From Apoda limacodes (lineage: Eukaryota > Arthropoda > Insecta > Lepidoptera > Limacodidae), in assembly GCA_946406115.1 (NCBI GenBank), contig OX291547.1, forward strand, positions 6,701,001 to 6,765,000: DNA of 64,000 nucleotides, read 5' to 3'. This document shows positions 11,164-22,884 of this stretch, one piece after another. Position 1 is the first letter of the stretch. The number at the start of each line of letters is the position of its first letter. The translations under genes and the position numbers were made by a program. The notes below the pieces were generated by a model, which ran no database searches, was not told the origin of the DNA, and worked only from the letters and a program-made list of their open reading frames with translations.

Positions 11164-13508
11164 CATCACGGGGCTAAAGGGGGTAATCAATGGCTATATA
11201 GTACACACCCACATCATGTTGGTTCTGCGGGACGTGTATTTCCTTTACCGTGTTCAATAGGAGGCAGCACTGCTTTGAAACGCACACGGTTTTATTACGT
11301 TAACCTCCTTTTCAAACTTGTGTTTAATGGTGCCTTGGAAACCGGTCAACCGGTCTTCTAAACACGTGTTTAATTGAAGGATCCAAGTTTTTCTAATCCT
11401 TTGCAGATTGAAATAAATTCATATAATATTCTTAAGATTGACTTTGATGAAATATAACAACAGTAGGTGAAATGCTGATCGCAGTAAACATAAATGTAAC
11501 AAAAGTATTTGTTTTATCACAGGATTCTTTTTTTTCAGTAAGTATTTAACATTAAGAACTCTTAAGTTTTTATCAGATAAGGTAATACATTACATTGTGG
11601 TAATACACACATTATTCAATGATAGTCATTTTGCGACACTGCTTCTACCACCTACAAAATATCATTTGAATTGCTTTTTTGTCTTTGGTACAAGATAGTT
11701 CTAATTATATTATATTAAATTAGAATATCAATTCTTTGGCGATATTCAATTAGTGGGAATGTTTAATGTTAATCTCTATTAGCAGATTCAATGCCTGCTT
11801 TTGAATTAATTTTGTTCACAATGGTAAAGTTTTAAATATTATATTGGCTTAATATACAATTTATAGTATTTTCTATTCTTTTTTGGTATTAGTTTCTTTA
11901 AGAATTGACAAACATGTAGGTACTTTCCTAAAGTTATATTATATATGCTGCGAATAACGTTTCATACTGATCCAATTTTCATTTTTTATAATTAAGCAAC
12001 TACACATTGCTTCGAAATCACTTTCGTAAAATAAACAGCATCAAGATTTCGATTGGATATTATCATTGTCAGCCTGCATCATAATTTATAATTACAAAAC
12101 TTTTCGAAATACTGACAAGTACCCTTAATTTATCCTATAATTAAATCTTCAAAAAATTAGGAGTAGGTTCGCCTTCAACTGATGAACACGGGTTTGGAAG
12201 AACAGTTTGCGTTGCAAAGCCCATCGCCGAATACTAGATCTGATACAGTGTATTTGGTTTTAGATAGCTTTATATGTACTATAATTCGTCATTTACCAAC
12301 TTTATATTAATAAGTGGTAAAATGTTAGACCTGGGACAATAATATACTCTCTGAAGTTCCTGATATTTTGACGCATTTAGCTAACACTACTAGAAACGTG
12401 CATAATTTTACACTCTTGGTAATAAATATTTGTCAATCTTATCAATATCCATTGACCAATGGGTTTGTGAAGCTTGCAATTGACGGAGTAAGTAGCGAAT
12501 ATTGTACACCATACTTGCTTGTCTATCAATGTCAAACGCTATGTTGAAACCGCGCAATTTGCATGCTAAGGTTCTATAATTTAATTTCTTACCCATAAAA
12601 TTTTGACAGTCTCATATTTCAAGCTTACTAAACTATGAAACAACTTGCTTAAAAGGGTACATTAGAACAAATTTCGTAACTTTGAAACTAATATTTCTTT
12701 TACGAAACTGCTTCTTAATCTACAAATTGTATTTTGTGAAAGTGTAAAACATCGTAATGGTGAAATATGGCTTCAATCTATTCAATCTGATAATTTTCAT
12801 ATGTGTGTAATGAGCCACATAACGGGTTGATAATGCATGTTTAAAGAAAAATAAACTTTATCATAAGGGACTTAAGTTTTAAATGCTACTCACTTTCTGA
12901 CAGTTTTGTAAGTGTTTTAATAAGTTATATTATTTATCATTGTCTTTAATTTATTGTATCAAATATATCTTTTTGTCAGGTTTTTATATAATTGTAATCA
13001 ACAATAATCCCTTTATTTTAATTTTCTTCTCCCACTACATCAGTACAAACATCCTTATTTAAATTTGTTGTAAACTTTGTGTTCAATTGTAACACACACA
13101 ATTTATGTAAGTAGTACGTAAATATACATATTTACGAATTATTTCTATTTTAAAGTTCATTTACACCTGGTAAACTGTTAATTCCAATCATATAAAATAA
13201 AGGAATCAGTAATGCTAATGGTTTCATTTATTGTAATTTATTCTAAAACACTCATTCAATACGCAACTAAAATAGAGTTTTCACTCTAATGTCAAAGTTT
13301 AGAGGAAGGAGAAAATATATAAACTAGTATGATACGCTTTTTATAATCGAGGCTAAAGAAAGCAAATTCCAACATTGTGAGTTAATTGAAAAACCCGTTT
13401 TTGTTCATCCTCGCCCACAATCAAAACAAACCAAAGACGATAAAGGCAAATCAGATGATATACTTGTAGTATTAGCAAACCATATAAAGAAAGATAGTGT
13501 GATTCTTT
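11164..13508. other. AT-rich noncoding DNA
   Basis: No recognised repeat. A 62-codon minus-strand open frame at 12408-12596 is somewhat protein-like but has no splice or family support. A few hundred bases after the LINE tail (11170-11380) are less AT-rich and unassigned. Confidence 0.4.
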
Positions 13509-13894
13509 GTATATATAAAAATAGGAACTGACTGACTGACATATCAACTGACTGCCCGGTTTGGGTCTAAAACTTTTTGATCCCAAACAATCAGTCAGTT
13601 TCCTTGCAATTTGAAATATAGTTTCCTTATACGATGTAGGACCCTATTGAAAAAGAATTTTGCAAAATTTAACCCCTAACTTCATGTGAGGGTTAGAAAT
13701 TTATAGTAAAATCAGTATTTTAAAAAAGATATCTATAAAAATAGGCATTTAGACTCAATGTTGAAAATAAAGTATGATGTGTGACGTTGTTTTTGGAAAA
13801 TCATCCTCGAAGGGTAATATCAGTTACGGATTAGAAATTAAATTACTTTCTTTTTTGAAATTTCTCACGGACTAAGTCGCGGGAAAAAGCTAGT
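13509..13894 (+). repeat. Helitron-like repeat, family B, plus copy
   Basis: Begins with a TATATATAAAAATAGG leader and ACTGACTGACTGAC, followed by a GATATCAAC...GCCCGG...TCTAAAACTTTTTGATCCC section. It ends GACTAAGTCGCGGGAAAAAG then CTAG. In better preserved copies the last 30 bases form a GCGG/CCGC hairpin about ten bases before the terminal CTAG, the hallmark of Helitron 3' ends. Here the hairpin is degenerate. No protein is encoded, so it would be non-autonomous. Confidence 0.6.
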
Positions 13895-14511
13895 GAATGT
13901 ATACAGATTATAAAAGGTAGGCACCAGTGAATAGCCTTGCTGGACGAAAGCGCGTCGTAAGCTAGCGACGGAATGCTCGCTAGACTACTTTCTGTTGCAA
14001 CCTTGAGCATAGTCGGCCCGATCGCCCGAAACTTGTGGAAATATAGACCGATCACTGCTACTATTACTGTGCTATTGTATCCGATTTCTGAGCAAAAACT
14101 ACGTGTCCTACTTTATTGTTGGCGAAGGTTTTCTTACACTGTTTGTTAGTTAACATTAAGTTAACTGCTGTTTAGTTTATGCTTTCGAAAGTCACTGTGT
14201 TTTTATCTCAATTCAAAGGCGATAATTGGGCCAATTTATATTATTTATATAGCATATGACTTCCTTGTGGTTATTTTTAATTTTTGCAATATACTTACAT
14301 ATAAATGTAGTTAATGCTAATAAGATGGTAGAGCGTAGTATAATAACAATTTTTATACAGATATTCGCCTGTATTAATTGACTTTAGATGAAAACATGAC
14401 TTAATAAATTTGCTCGGGCAGAGCAGACTGTATTAACTAGTTGCTAGCAATAAATAGTCGAGAAAACAATTGATTACGTAGCTGTGACGCATCCAGCGCG
14501 TGCGAAACTGA
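13895..14511. other. Noncoding DNA
   Basis: Includes a GC-richer patch at about 13925-14050 (GCGCGTCGTAAGCTAGCGACG and neighbours) of unknown nature. The rest is AT-rich. Confidence 0.35.
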
Positions 14512-14730
14512 AAAAAAACGGCTCAAACCAACCATGAAAAATCCGAAAGAGATAGAAATATAGCAAATATTACCGTAAACGACAAAGATGTAAAATCTAT
14601 TGAAGAAAGAGAGTGGGGTAAGGCTGTGAAAGTAATTAGAGTAACAGAGACGGATGTTGAAGAGAAAGACATGATTGAGAGTGAAATTGGCGTGGTAACT
14701 TTCGCTGAGCTCGATTCTGTTACGTCATAG
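14512..14730 (+). CDS. Coding-like open frame of unknown nature, no start codon
   Basis: Directly after an in-frame TGA the plus strand stays open for 72 codons and ends at TAG (14728-14730). The peptide is very acidic and basic at once, rich in E, D, K, V and T, for example ERDRNIANITVNDKDVKSIE and later VIRVTETDVEEKDMIESEIG. That composition is unusual for random AT-rich DNA. No ATG lies near the beginning (the first is two-thirds of the way along) and there is no clear splice acceptor. It could be an exon, a processed-gene relic or chance. I do not recognise any domain. Confidence 0.25.
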   Translation, partial: KKTAQTNHEKSERDRNIANITVNDKDVKSIEEREWGKAVKVIRVTETDVEEKDMIESEIGVVTFAELDSVTS

Positions 14731-15869
14731 CTGAGCCGGCGCATCTTATGCAATGTCTTGTAGAATTTATGACTATTACTTACCTATTTATGGCTGATAT
14801 TTTAACATGTATAATTAATAAATCAGTTAATCAGTTCAAATTTATATATTATTACAGAAGTTGAAAATTTTACTGATCACAAATACGAGTCAAAACTTTT
14901 TTTTCCAAGCTAAGTTATCCTGTCAAATTATGAGTTGTAAGTGGTATGTATTAATTTAGTTAACAGCAACCTAAATCTACTTATTAAATTTAATGTGGAT
15001 CTTGCTAATTTGATAAACTTGATTTGAAATCTTTTTTAAAATAACTTGCTAATTTCTATAAACAAATATCTGCCTGTCTCTGTTATTTAGACAATAAAAT
15101 GCTTACGTATTTCTTAACCTTTTTAGTGATAGAATTCTCAGGAAAAATACAAAAGAACAAAGTACAACAAGATGCGTCAGTAGAATGTTTCTTAACTATG
15201 TTACACAATTTCTTATGACAATGTTACGTGTTATGCTTATTTCACTGTTTGTCTAATAGTTTTTTGATAGCTTTCGTCATTGTAATGTCACTGTTTAATT
15301 CATGTCATATAGTTTCTCTACAATTACACGGTACTTGGTTTCACCTCCACATACAAGCTTCGTCATTTCTACTACCATACCACTTTGATTCATACCATTA
15401 TTAACAGTAATTTATGTTGCCAACGCATAATTTTCTTACGCATAATTTCCACTGATTTTTTACTTTCACTAATCAAATTCAGTTTCTAATTCGTCATCAA
15501 TGTGCCCTAAATTCCCATCTGCGTTAATTAGAACACACAATTAGTACCAGATGATATGTCCTAGTTCTTGAATGACATATAGCCATCTTCTCGCTCTAAT
15601 GCCGAAGCACAATACAAAACTGTTACTCACACATTTCTATGTTTACTTATACGATTATCTTTGTGTGAATATTTGTTTGTGTGTGAATGATTATAGTATA
15701 AGTACAATACTACTAGTATATTATTAATAACTATAACAGAAAATATATTTAAAATTAAGAATCCTTTTTAAATAACTGCTGCTTTAAACACACTTGCTTA
15801 AACTGTATGTGTTAGTGACTTTCGTTCCTAGAGCGAACCCTTTTGCTCGGTGTGTGTAGGTTTATTAGT
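14731..15869. other. AT-rich noncoding DNA
   Basis: No gene, RNA or repeat family recognised. Confidence 0.4.
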
Positions 15870-16092
15870 ATTAGTGCATTGCATTCCGTTCCAAGTAAAC
15901 GCTTGAACTAGTGTTAGTGTAGTGTACGCATGTAGAGGTGAATTGTGCAAGTGTGAGAGTAGTTGAACGTTCACAATGAAAGTACTCGGCGGTTGCTCGT
16001 ATTTGGGTCACAGCTTCAATTTTGATTATAAAGATTATGAGCTCCGTGTGAATCATTGCCATAGTTCGTGTGATTTACAAAGAATATTATAA
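15870..16092 (+). other. Possible 5'-UTR-like stretch with a 38-codon ORF
   Basis: A GTG/AGTG-rich leader at about 15880-15975 resembles insect 5' untranslated leaders in composition. It is followed by an ATG at 15976 with A at -3 and a 38-codon frame (MKVLGGCSYLGHSFNFDYKD onward) ending at TAA (16090-16092). No signal peptide or domain is recognised. The alternative is a chance short frame. No TATA box or initiator can be assigned with confidence. Confidence 0.2.
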
Positions 16093-16868
16093 ACGTTGTG
16101 AAGTTAAAACATACATTACAAACAAGTCACGAAGTTGCGCGTTACTTTGTTAATAGTACTTGACTCTAGAAAAGTCTTGAAATCTTCATAATAAATATTT
16201 ATTATCTTGGTCCTTTAAAAGTGTGTTATCGTAGCTAAAACAGACCATAAAACCAAAATGTAAACAATACCTTTACCTAACTACTTTTTACTGCTCTTAA
16301 CGTTCTCATGTGATTGAGAAAAAATATTTGCAAATAGATCAAAGGAGCAAAGATAGCTGCGTAGGTTTGTATTCCCAGACTTTGAACGCAGTATAATTAA
16401 TGGCACTACAAGTAATTAATAGCTTTGGGCACACCTAGACATATTGGAATCACTTGTATGTTTGAGCAAAGTTAATTCGAACGATTTGTCATGTAGATTT
16501 TTTAAAAATATTCAGCCATTTAATGTGTTAGGGACAAGTACTGTTAAGTTTAATCTACTGGTCAGTAGGGGAAGGGTGAGTAACTATTCAATTCATATAT
16601 AGCAAAAATACTTATATGGTTTTGTTTGGTGAACACTTGGGCGTTTTTCTATTGATACGAGAAACGTCGAATAAATAGTATAATAGTAGTAATAAATAGT
16701 ACATAAATAATTAATCAATAAAACCAATAAATTGAGAATCCCACCAAAAACATTTTTATGTAAAATGTTGCCAAGACAAGAACATGCGGCCCACAATGTC
16801 AGAAAGTTATCAGATCTCATGTGGGCTAAGCTTCTCATTCTGCACGCCCTGGCACACAATTTATTTTT
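16093..16868. other. AT-rich noncoding DNA
   Basis: No gene or repeat recognised. The overlapping open frames around 16593-16923 show no family features. Confidence 0.4.
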
Positions 16869-17031
16869 ATTGTGTTTTTTAGTATTTGTTGTTATAGCGG
16901 CAACAGAAATACATCTTATGTAAAAAAATCAACTGTCTATCTATCACGGTTCATGAGATACAGCCTGGTGGCAGAAGGACGGACGGACGGACAGCGAAGT
17001 TTAAGTAATTTGGTTACGGAACCCTAAAAAA
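16869..17031 (-). repeat. GGGTTCCGT-family partial repeat, minus copy
   Basis: Contains TTTTTAGTATTTGTTGTTATA, GGCAACAGAAATACATCTTA, CACGGTTCATGAGATACAGCCT, four GGAC units and TTACGGAACCCTAAAAAA, the reverse complement of the first third of the plus-strand family consensus. It faces the copy at 17073-17448. Confidence 0.7.
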
Positions 17032-17072
17032 CAATTTCATATACATTACTATGAGATGTATTTATTATGTAT

Positions 17073-17448
17073 GGTCCGTCCGTTTGTCACTAGGCTGTAT
17101 ATCATGAACAGTGATAATAAGACAGATGATGTATGTTCCACAGAAGGTGTATTTCTGTTTCCGCTATAATAACAAATACTAAAAAAACAGAATAAAATAA
17201 ATATTAAAGGGGGCTCTCAGCAACAAACGTGATTTTTTTGCTCGATTTTGCTCGATATTGATAACGGCAACAGGTAGACGCTTAAAATATTGACAGAATA
17301 TTTAGTTATATAGTCACTTTAAAAATAAATAATTAAAATAAAATAAAAACAATATTTAAGGGGGGATCCCATACAACAAACGTGATTTTTTTGCCATTTT
17401 TATAGCTAATGGTACGGAACCCTTCCTGCGCATTTGGCCGATTTTTTG
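17073..17448 (+). repeat. GGGTTCCGT-family repeat, plus copy
   Basis: Starts at GGTCCGTCCGTTTGTCACTA and runs through AACAAATACTAAAAAAACAG, two GGGGG(C/G)(T/A)(C/T)C-type segments and ACGGAACCCTTCCTGCGC to TTGGCCGATTTTTT. It lacks the first ~40 bases of the family. With 16869-17031 it forms an inverted pair separated by about 40 bases. Confidence 0.7.
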
Positions 17449-17668
17449 AATTTGAAATTTGGATATACATACACATACTGCATAAATATAATTACATATA
17501 AATACCTAAAAACATATTTTTTTTACATATATTATTATACATATATACGTAAGAATACACATAATTACACATGAAATACATAAACTACACTACTACTATA
17601 AGGACATAAATAAACTGAAGTATCTGCATAGCTACATTAAAGTTTATAACAAAAGGATGACGGTGACA

Positions 17669-18620
17669 GGAACTTTTATTTCACTTGATCTTTAAAGCAT
17701 ACTAGTGATATTGCCTTCCGGATATTAAGGAGTAGATTATGCCACAGCCGCACGGCCTGAATGGTAAAGGAATTATTATAAAATTGTGTACTGTGTCGTG
17801 TTGCTTTGAGCAGTAAATTAGTAGAGGGGCGAAAGGAAGCATGATACTCAAATCGCTCTTTAAGGCAGCGAGGATAGCTGGAATTGAACAGCACACAGTA
17901 AAGAATTGAAGAATGTGAGCATTCCGGTGAAAACGGATAGGGAGCTACTTCAGTTTCACGTGGAAGTGTGAGATACGGTCATACTTGCGCAATTCAAATA
18001 TGAACCAAATGCAGGGATTTTGAAGTCGCTTAAGGTCATTTAATTGTTCTTCAGTTAGATCAAGATAGGTGGCATCTCCGTAATCGACTATAGGAAGCAA
18101 AAGAGAGTGTGCAAGAGCAATTTTAGTGTTTGTAAAAAGAAAATTTTGCAGCCTCCTCAGGGAACCAACAGCAGAAAACATCTAAAAGGGAAGCAACACA
18201 ATTAGGAAAAAAGTAAGTAGCTTGCAGAGGTAGAATGTCCATATTGCTTGCTTTTGCAATAGATTAAAGACGTCATTGAAGAATCATTTTTATTGATGCA
18301 TATTTTAAAATCACCTATTATTATGGAGTTATATGAGGGTGTAAAGTCTTCCAAGAGCTTCTCAAATGTAGAAAAATAATTAACTTGTAGATATGGACTA
18401 TAGAAAATTCCTAAAAGAACTATTCGAACTATAAGAAGATATTCGGGTGTATTGAACACGGGAGATTGGTCCGACGAACTAATCACCGTAAACGGAAAAT
18501 GTGATGTGATATAAGGTCTTGCAGTAACTCTGTCATCTTGGCGTTAAATAATTCCATAATATCTGTCATTGACTGTTTCATGACCTCCATCTTGCAATAT
18601 TAATACAGCTGTAAAATATT
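17669..18620 (-). mobile_element. Decayed LINE: endonuclease piece joined to C-terminus
   Basis: Minus strand, from the high end. About 18510-18250 encodes part of an apurinic-type endonuclease: SSSDQSPVFNTPEYLLI, then YSPYLQVNYFSTFEKLLEDF, then IIIGDFKICINKNDS, where IIIGDF is the GDFN-type motif with N replaced by K. After about 18200 the sequence jumps to the region behind the polymerase: LLLPIVDYGDATYLDL, EEQLNDLKRLQNPCIWFIF, HSTQFYNNSFTIQAVRLWHN, to a stop near 17676. The whole polymerase core is missing and the frame shifts near 17895. The order matches non-LTR elements of the CR1/L2/Jockey group. A related C-terminal piece occurs at 51262-51470. The AT-rich 3' UTR may reach about 17460. 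Confidence 0.8.
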
Positions 18621-18924
18621 GTGTTAAGGTGACCAAAAAGGAGTTTCTTGGTGGCAGGTAATCAGAGCTAGTTTTTCCTAATTTTTCTATTTTGTTAATT
18701 TTCATTACGAATAAAATAATAAAGTAAGTTTAATTCTTAACAAGCAGTGCAACCAACTTGCACACCTACCCACTTAATATATAAATTACACGTGGAATCT
18801 GAAACTCAATCGGCACGAAGTTTATTTACCATAACATCAACTGTATACTTCAAACAACTATGTACGCGTATGTTAAAAGTCCATTGCATATGCAGCTATA
18901 CCGATTACTTAGAAAAATTTAGTA
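18621..18924. other. AT-rich noncoding DNA
   Basis: Nothing recognisable. Confidence 0.4.
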
Positions 18925-19116
18925 CTACTAGCTGACCGGGCAGACGTTGTCCTGCATGATACCGACTGCAGCGCCATCTGCCTTGCTGATTTGTGAATCT
19001 AAACCATCCTGGGGGCCACCCAAACGCATACAAAAAAAAATCATTCAAATCGGTCCAGCCGTTTAGGAGGAGTACAGTGACATACACACGTACAGTAGAA
19101 TTATACATATAAAGAT
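18925..19116 (+). repeat. Short retroposon-tail repeat (CTAGCTGACC... type)
   Basis: Begins ACTAGCTGACCGGGCAGACG and later carries AATCGGTCCAGCCGTTTAGG and a terminal TTATACATATAAAGAT. This order (CTGACCCGGC..ACGTTGT, then ATCGGTC.AGCCGTTT.GGAG, then a TATATAAGAT terminus) is a very common insect short repeat usually attributed to RTE-like LINE tails or their SINEs. A piece with the same ATTCAAATCCGTTCAACCGTTT motif follows the RTE fragment at 30259-30395. Confidence 0.6.
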
Positions 19117-19651
19117 AACAACTAAAACAAGGAATTAATTTTGATTGGGCTTCGTGTGTGTAAATTTTAAAATGACTGTAAATGACATACATGGGACCAG
19201 ATATAATAACCGGATATTTTTAAATTTATCTACTTTTACAGTAAAATTTTTTTTTTTTCAAATATCTACACCCATATATATATACTATGCGTTTGATTTA
19301 AGATTTGAGTCTTTATTTAACCAAATAGAAAGATAATTTATTCATTCCCATTATATAAGTAATATAACTTAAAGACATAAAAAACAGAAAGAGATATTTT
19401 AAAATTTATTTCATCAATTATCAATGATTTAAATAATAATGTATTATTTGATTCACCTTGTCCACACAATCAACTTGATTAATTCATAGGATAATAACAT
19501 TTTGACATTGAATCCGTTAATTTTACTGTGTTTCTGCATAAGGACATTGTCCAAAACGTCGTAAACACGTGTCATTCAATTTATTGTAATAAAATATGCT
19601 TTTACAATAAAGATAAAATTATACAGTAAGTTTCAATAACAGTGTAATGTC
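19117..19651. other. AT-rich noncoding DNA
   Basis: Nothing recognisable. Confidence 0.4.
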
Positions 19652-19870
19652 CATACTAATATTAAATAAGCGAATGTGGGTTTGTCTGTTTGATTGTCCT
19701 TCTTTTACGTCGCAACGGAGCATCCCGTTAGGCTGAAATTTGGCTCAGGGATAGTTGAAGAGACGGAGAAGGGCATAGACCTTTGATCTTGTTAATTTTA
19801 AAAGTTCCCATAGGTACACCTAAAACCAAATTTCACGTTGATTAACTGCAGGTACAGCTTGCTATACCAA
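19652..19870 (+). repeat. Helitron-like repeat fragment, family D-type 5' end
   Basis: Starts CCATACTAATATTAAATAAG and continues TTTACGTCGCAACGGAGC, then GGCATAGACC. This is the 5' half of a dispersed repeat whose full copies end in CTAG. The 3' end is not present. Confidence 0.5.
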
Positions 19871-19984
19871 ACATTCTTTTGTATAGTTTAATTGAAATTT
19901 ATAGTTCTAGTGTGTTATTTTTTAGTCATTATTTAATTAATTAGTTTTAAGTAGTAGCTCCTGTTCATCTATGTATGTATGTAA

Positions 19985-20170
19985 TAAATATATGTATAAA
20001 ACAGTGACTGACTAATCGACTGATATATCAACGCACAGCCCAAAGTACTGGGTATAGAGACTTAAAATTTTGTTAAACAGTTTCGGTTGGGCGAACACTA
20101 AAAAAACTTTTTGCACATATATTTCCCTGAGGGGGTAAAATGGAGTATTAAATTTTGTTAAGCTTAATGT
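19985..20170 (+). repeat. Helitron-like family B, 5' fragment
   Basis: Has ATATGTATAAAACAGTGACTGACT followed by GATATATCAACGCACAGCCC and a TAGAGACTTAAAATTTTG segment (each shortened here), the family's start. The CTAG 3' end is missing. Confidence 0.5.
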
Positions 20171-20532
20171 AAAAAGGTATCTGGCCTATAGGTTGAAAAC
20201 CAAAAAGAGTTTTTTTTTAATTACTATGTAGTAAAACTTTTTGTAGGTATTTTACTAATAGCTTTAGGTAAGTTAGTAGTAGGCAGTAAGATTAGTTGCG
20301 AAATGACCATATGGACTAAAATACATGAGACAAAATAAATTTAGGTCACAATATTTCGGTCTTAACCGTACTCCGGTCTACACAAATCTACTCATGCATG
20401 TAATAATATAAAAAAAATGTTACGTATATTTCATTCATTCATTATTAAAATGCATATTGCAATCTAATTCGAGTCATTCAGGTCAAGAGTGCGCACTTTA
20501 GGGTTTGAAACAATGCACAAAATATAAAAGTT
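20171..20532. other. AT-rich noncoding DNA
   Basis: Nothing recognisable. Confidence 0.35.
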
Positions 20533-20672
20533 ACGAGCGTATTCACAAAGGCCAATTTAAGTTAGTTCCCAGTTTAAAGTACGAATTACAACTTTAAGTG
20601 AAAATTAATTTACCAGTGACTTTTTAAAGTTACGTAAGGAACTATTTGTACTCAAACTTGTGAGATACAATA
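20533..20672. repeat. Possible degenerate MITE
   Basis: Outer blocks GCGTATTCACAAAGG and the reverse complement CTTGTGAGATAC are similar. Inside, AGTTAGTTCCCAGTTTAAAG and TTTAAAGTTACGTAAGGAAC mirror each other. The whole forms an imperfect palindrome of about 140 bases. The family is not assigned. Confidence 0.35.
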
Positions 20673-21063
20673 GTTAGTAAGAGTGACGATTCAATAATAG
20701 TACCTACTACATGGGGTTGGTAAAATTACACAACTTTGACATTTCGTGATATAGCAACAATGAAAAAATCGGTCAGGACAGGACACCGATCTGGAGCTTT
20801 TTTAAAATTTGTTGACTGTAGAACTCTTAAACTCGGTTTAGACCACAGTTTTAGGAAAAGTTCACATAATAATATAAAAAGATTTACAACGTAAGACCCC
20901 AGCTATTATGAAAAGAATATTCATATCCACTTTGAGGGTTTAAGCTTCTATATGACGTAGCCATTATGCCTGTAGACTAGGCATAAAATTATGTGTCCAA
21001 AATTCAAGTTTATTATAAGTATATTTCGTGCTAATATTATATGTATGCATATAATGTTATATT
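20673..21063. other. AT-rich noncoding DNA
   Basis: Nothing recognisable. Confidence 0.35.
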
Positions 21064-21225
21064 ATATACAAGCTTTTATCAGCGGTTTTGTTAGCATTTG
21101 GTTATCGGTTTGAGATTCCGGCGGCAATTTGATTATAAAAAGAAGTTCCGTAGCTGTAGTTTGTTCGAGTGGATTTCGGATATTATTATTCCCGCCGGAA
21201 TTTTTTAATTTACCAGGATCAGGGC
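21064..21225 (-). repeat. Helitron-like family D fragment
   Basis: Parallels the left part of the copy at 21727: TTTTATCAGCGG, then TTTGGTTATCGG, then TTCCCGCCGGAATTTTTTAA. The left end here reads CAAGCTTTTATCAGCGG where an intact copy has CTAGACTTTGTCAGCGG, so the CTAG is lost. The minus-strand open frame over it is a chance frame. Confidence 0.5.
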
Positions 21226-21726
21226 CATCCTTGTGGTCCACGAACGCCGCCATTGCATATTTTTTTATTTACTGTTCGTAGAAAGCGTATTTGAGAAATT
21301 TCATTGAACTAATCATGAGTTATTTCCAGAACGATTTGTAATTTTCCTGAATGAATATACAAGTCGTAGACAAGGGCGGATCCAAAACAAAAGTTTAGGG
21401 GGGGGCGATCGTATAAACTTAAGTTAGGTACCCAATCGACCCAGCTCGTGCAGTTTTTGAATAATTAAATATACAAACCCAAGTAACCCTAAGTATTTTT
21501 TATACGTAATAAAAGTTATATATTTAAAAAAAAATTACAATTCATTTCTTCCTCGGCCGTTTCTAGCGGACCGCAGGGATAGCGTTAAAAGTAGCCTTCT
21601 CCAACTCTTCAACTATCTCTGTGCCAATTGCTGATGTTCCGTTGCAGCGTGATTGAATATCAAACGAACGAACAAACTTACTACATGTTACAAACTGTAT
21701 CAGTAGAATAGTAGGATTATTGAATA
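21226..21726. other. Noncoding DNA
   Basis: AT-rich with a short GC-richer patch at 21550-21600. No gene recognised. Confidence 0.35.
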
Positions 21727-22006
21727 CTAGACTTTGTCAGCGGCTCCGCCCGCCCTTAATTCGGTTATCGGCATGGAACAACTTATTGCTATATCATTCT
21801 ATAGGTGCAGTAATAGTTCGTTTAACTCTGTAATAGTTATTCCCGCAGGAACTTTTGAATTTTTGGGGATAAAAAGTAGCCTATACGCTATTCCAGGACC
21901 TAACCTATATGTACGCCAAGTTTTATACCGATCCGTCCCCTGGGTGAGTGATTGAGTAACGAACATCCGTCCAGACATACAAACTGTCACATTTATAATA
22001 TTAGGA
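21727..22006 (-). mobile_element. Non-autonomous Helitron-like element, family D
   Basis: Read on the minus strand it begins TCCTAATATTATAAATGTG and ends ...GGGCGGAGCCGCTGACAAAGT then CTAG (21730-21727) followed by T. A GCGG/CCGC hairpin lies about a dozen bases before the CTAG. A TC start, CTRR end and 3' hairpin without terminal inverted repeats or a target duplication fit a Helitron. It is about 280 bp and codes for nothing. The interior block GGGATAAAAAGTAGCCTAT is shared with 31875-32198 and 43036-43561. Confidence 0.65.
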
Positions 22007-22617
22007 GAATCTATGTTGGCATTCGGCGAATACTAAATCCTGTATATTTTTTTCGACATTATTATTGATATTTTTATAAATGTCAATTTACGTAACGTTT
22101 GTAACAAATATGACCTCGAACATTTATCAACCTTCACACATTCTTTTCACACATCCATGTGTTTACTTAACTTCGCCCGCGGCTTTACTTATTATTTAGT
22201 AGCTCATTATTTATTTGGATACAGGTTTTTGTACAAAATAAAACCAGTGTCCATTGTGTAAGAATAAAATGCCAAAAAAAAAACAATACAAGCAGTTGAC
22301 GTTCCTCAAACCGCATGCCTAACATATTATATATATATACATATATGTATGTGTAATTTAAGAAACTTTTTGTAGCCAGTAAAGCTCAAGATAGGGAATT
22401 TTAATAGGGAATTTCCTAACTGCATATTACGACGTAACCATAGTTGTCGTAGGCGTGTAGGTAAAAAACAGAAATAGGAATTTTGGAATAGACATATATA
22501 GACAGAGCAGTGAAGCGCAATGAAGCGGGTTGTGTCAAAGAAGGTGTTTTGTTATTTTTTAGGTTTATTTTAAATGTTTTTGATGTAGGTACGTACATTG
22601 TATATTAGGCAGTATAT
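22007..22617. other. AT-rich noncoding DNA
   Basis: Contains a TATATATATACATATATG run at about 22327. No gene recognised. Confidence 0.4.
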
Positions 22618-22884
22618 ATTGTTAATAAATAAATGAATATTTTTGTGTGTAATGCACACAGTGCCATCTGGCCCGAAACTAAGTAAAGCTTGTGCTATGG
22701 ATACCAGACAATACATACAAATGCATATATTAACTTTATTTTGTGAATACATACATATTGTACATAGAAAACTCCCAGTCTCAAGACAAACATAAATAAT
22801 AAATGTTTTACTTGTGAGAGAATCAAACCCACGCCCCTCAATTCAGCAGTAGGGTCATTACCCACTGAGCGACGGAGCCGACAA
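22618..22884 (-). mobile_element. tRNA-derived SINE
   Basis: On the minus strand it starts GGCTCCGTCGCTCAGTGGGT, an A-box-like tRNA segment (GCTCAGTGGGTA), followed after about 30 bases by GTGGGTTTGATTCTCTCAC, a B-box-like segment (GGTTTGATTC). Together these make an internal RNA polymerase III promoter. The non-tRNA body follows: TTGTCTTGAGACTGGGAG, GTATCCATAGCACAAGCTTT, and GCCAGATGGCACTGTGTG, ending in TTATTTATT-type AT-rich repeats. The order matches a SINE familiar from lepidopteran genomes. It is near full length and depends on LINE machinery for mobility. Fragments of a similar body lie at 42150-42215. Confidence 0.85.

Noticed and set aside
12408..12596. 62-codon minus-strand ORF (MGKKLNYRTLACKLRGFNIA...)
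   Set aside because: Protein-like at a glance, but no domain, no splice or promoter support and no repeat relation; open frames of this length are expected by chance here.
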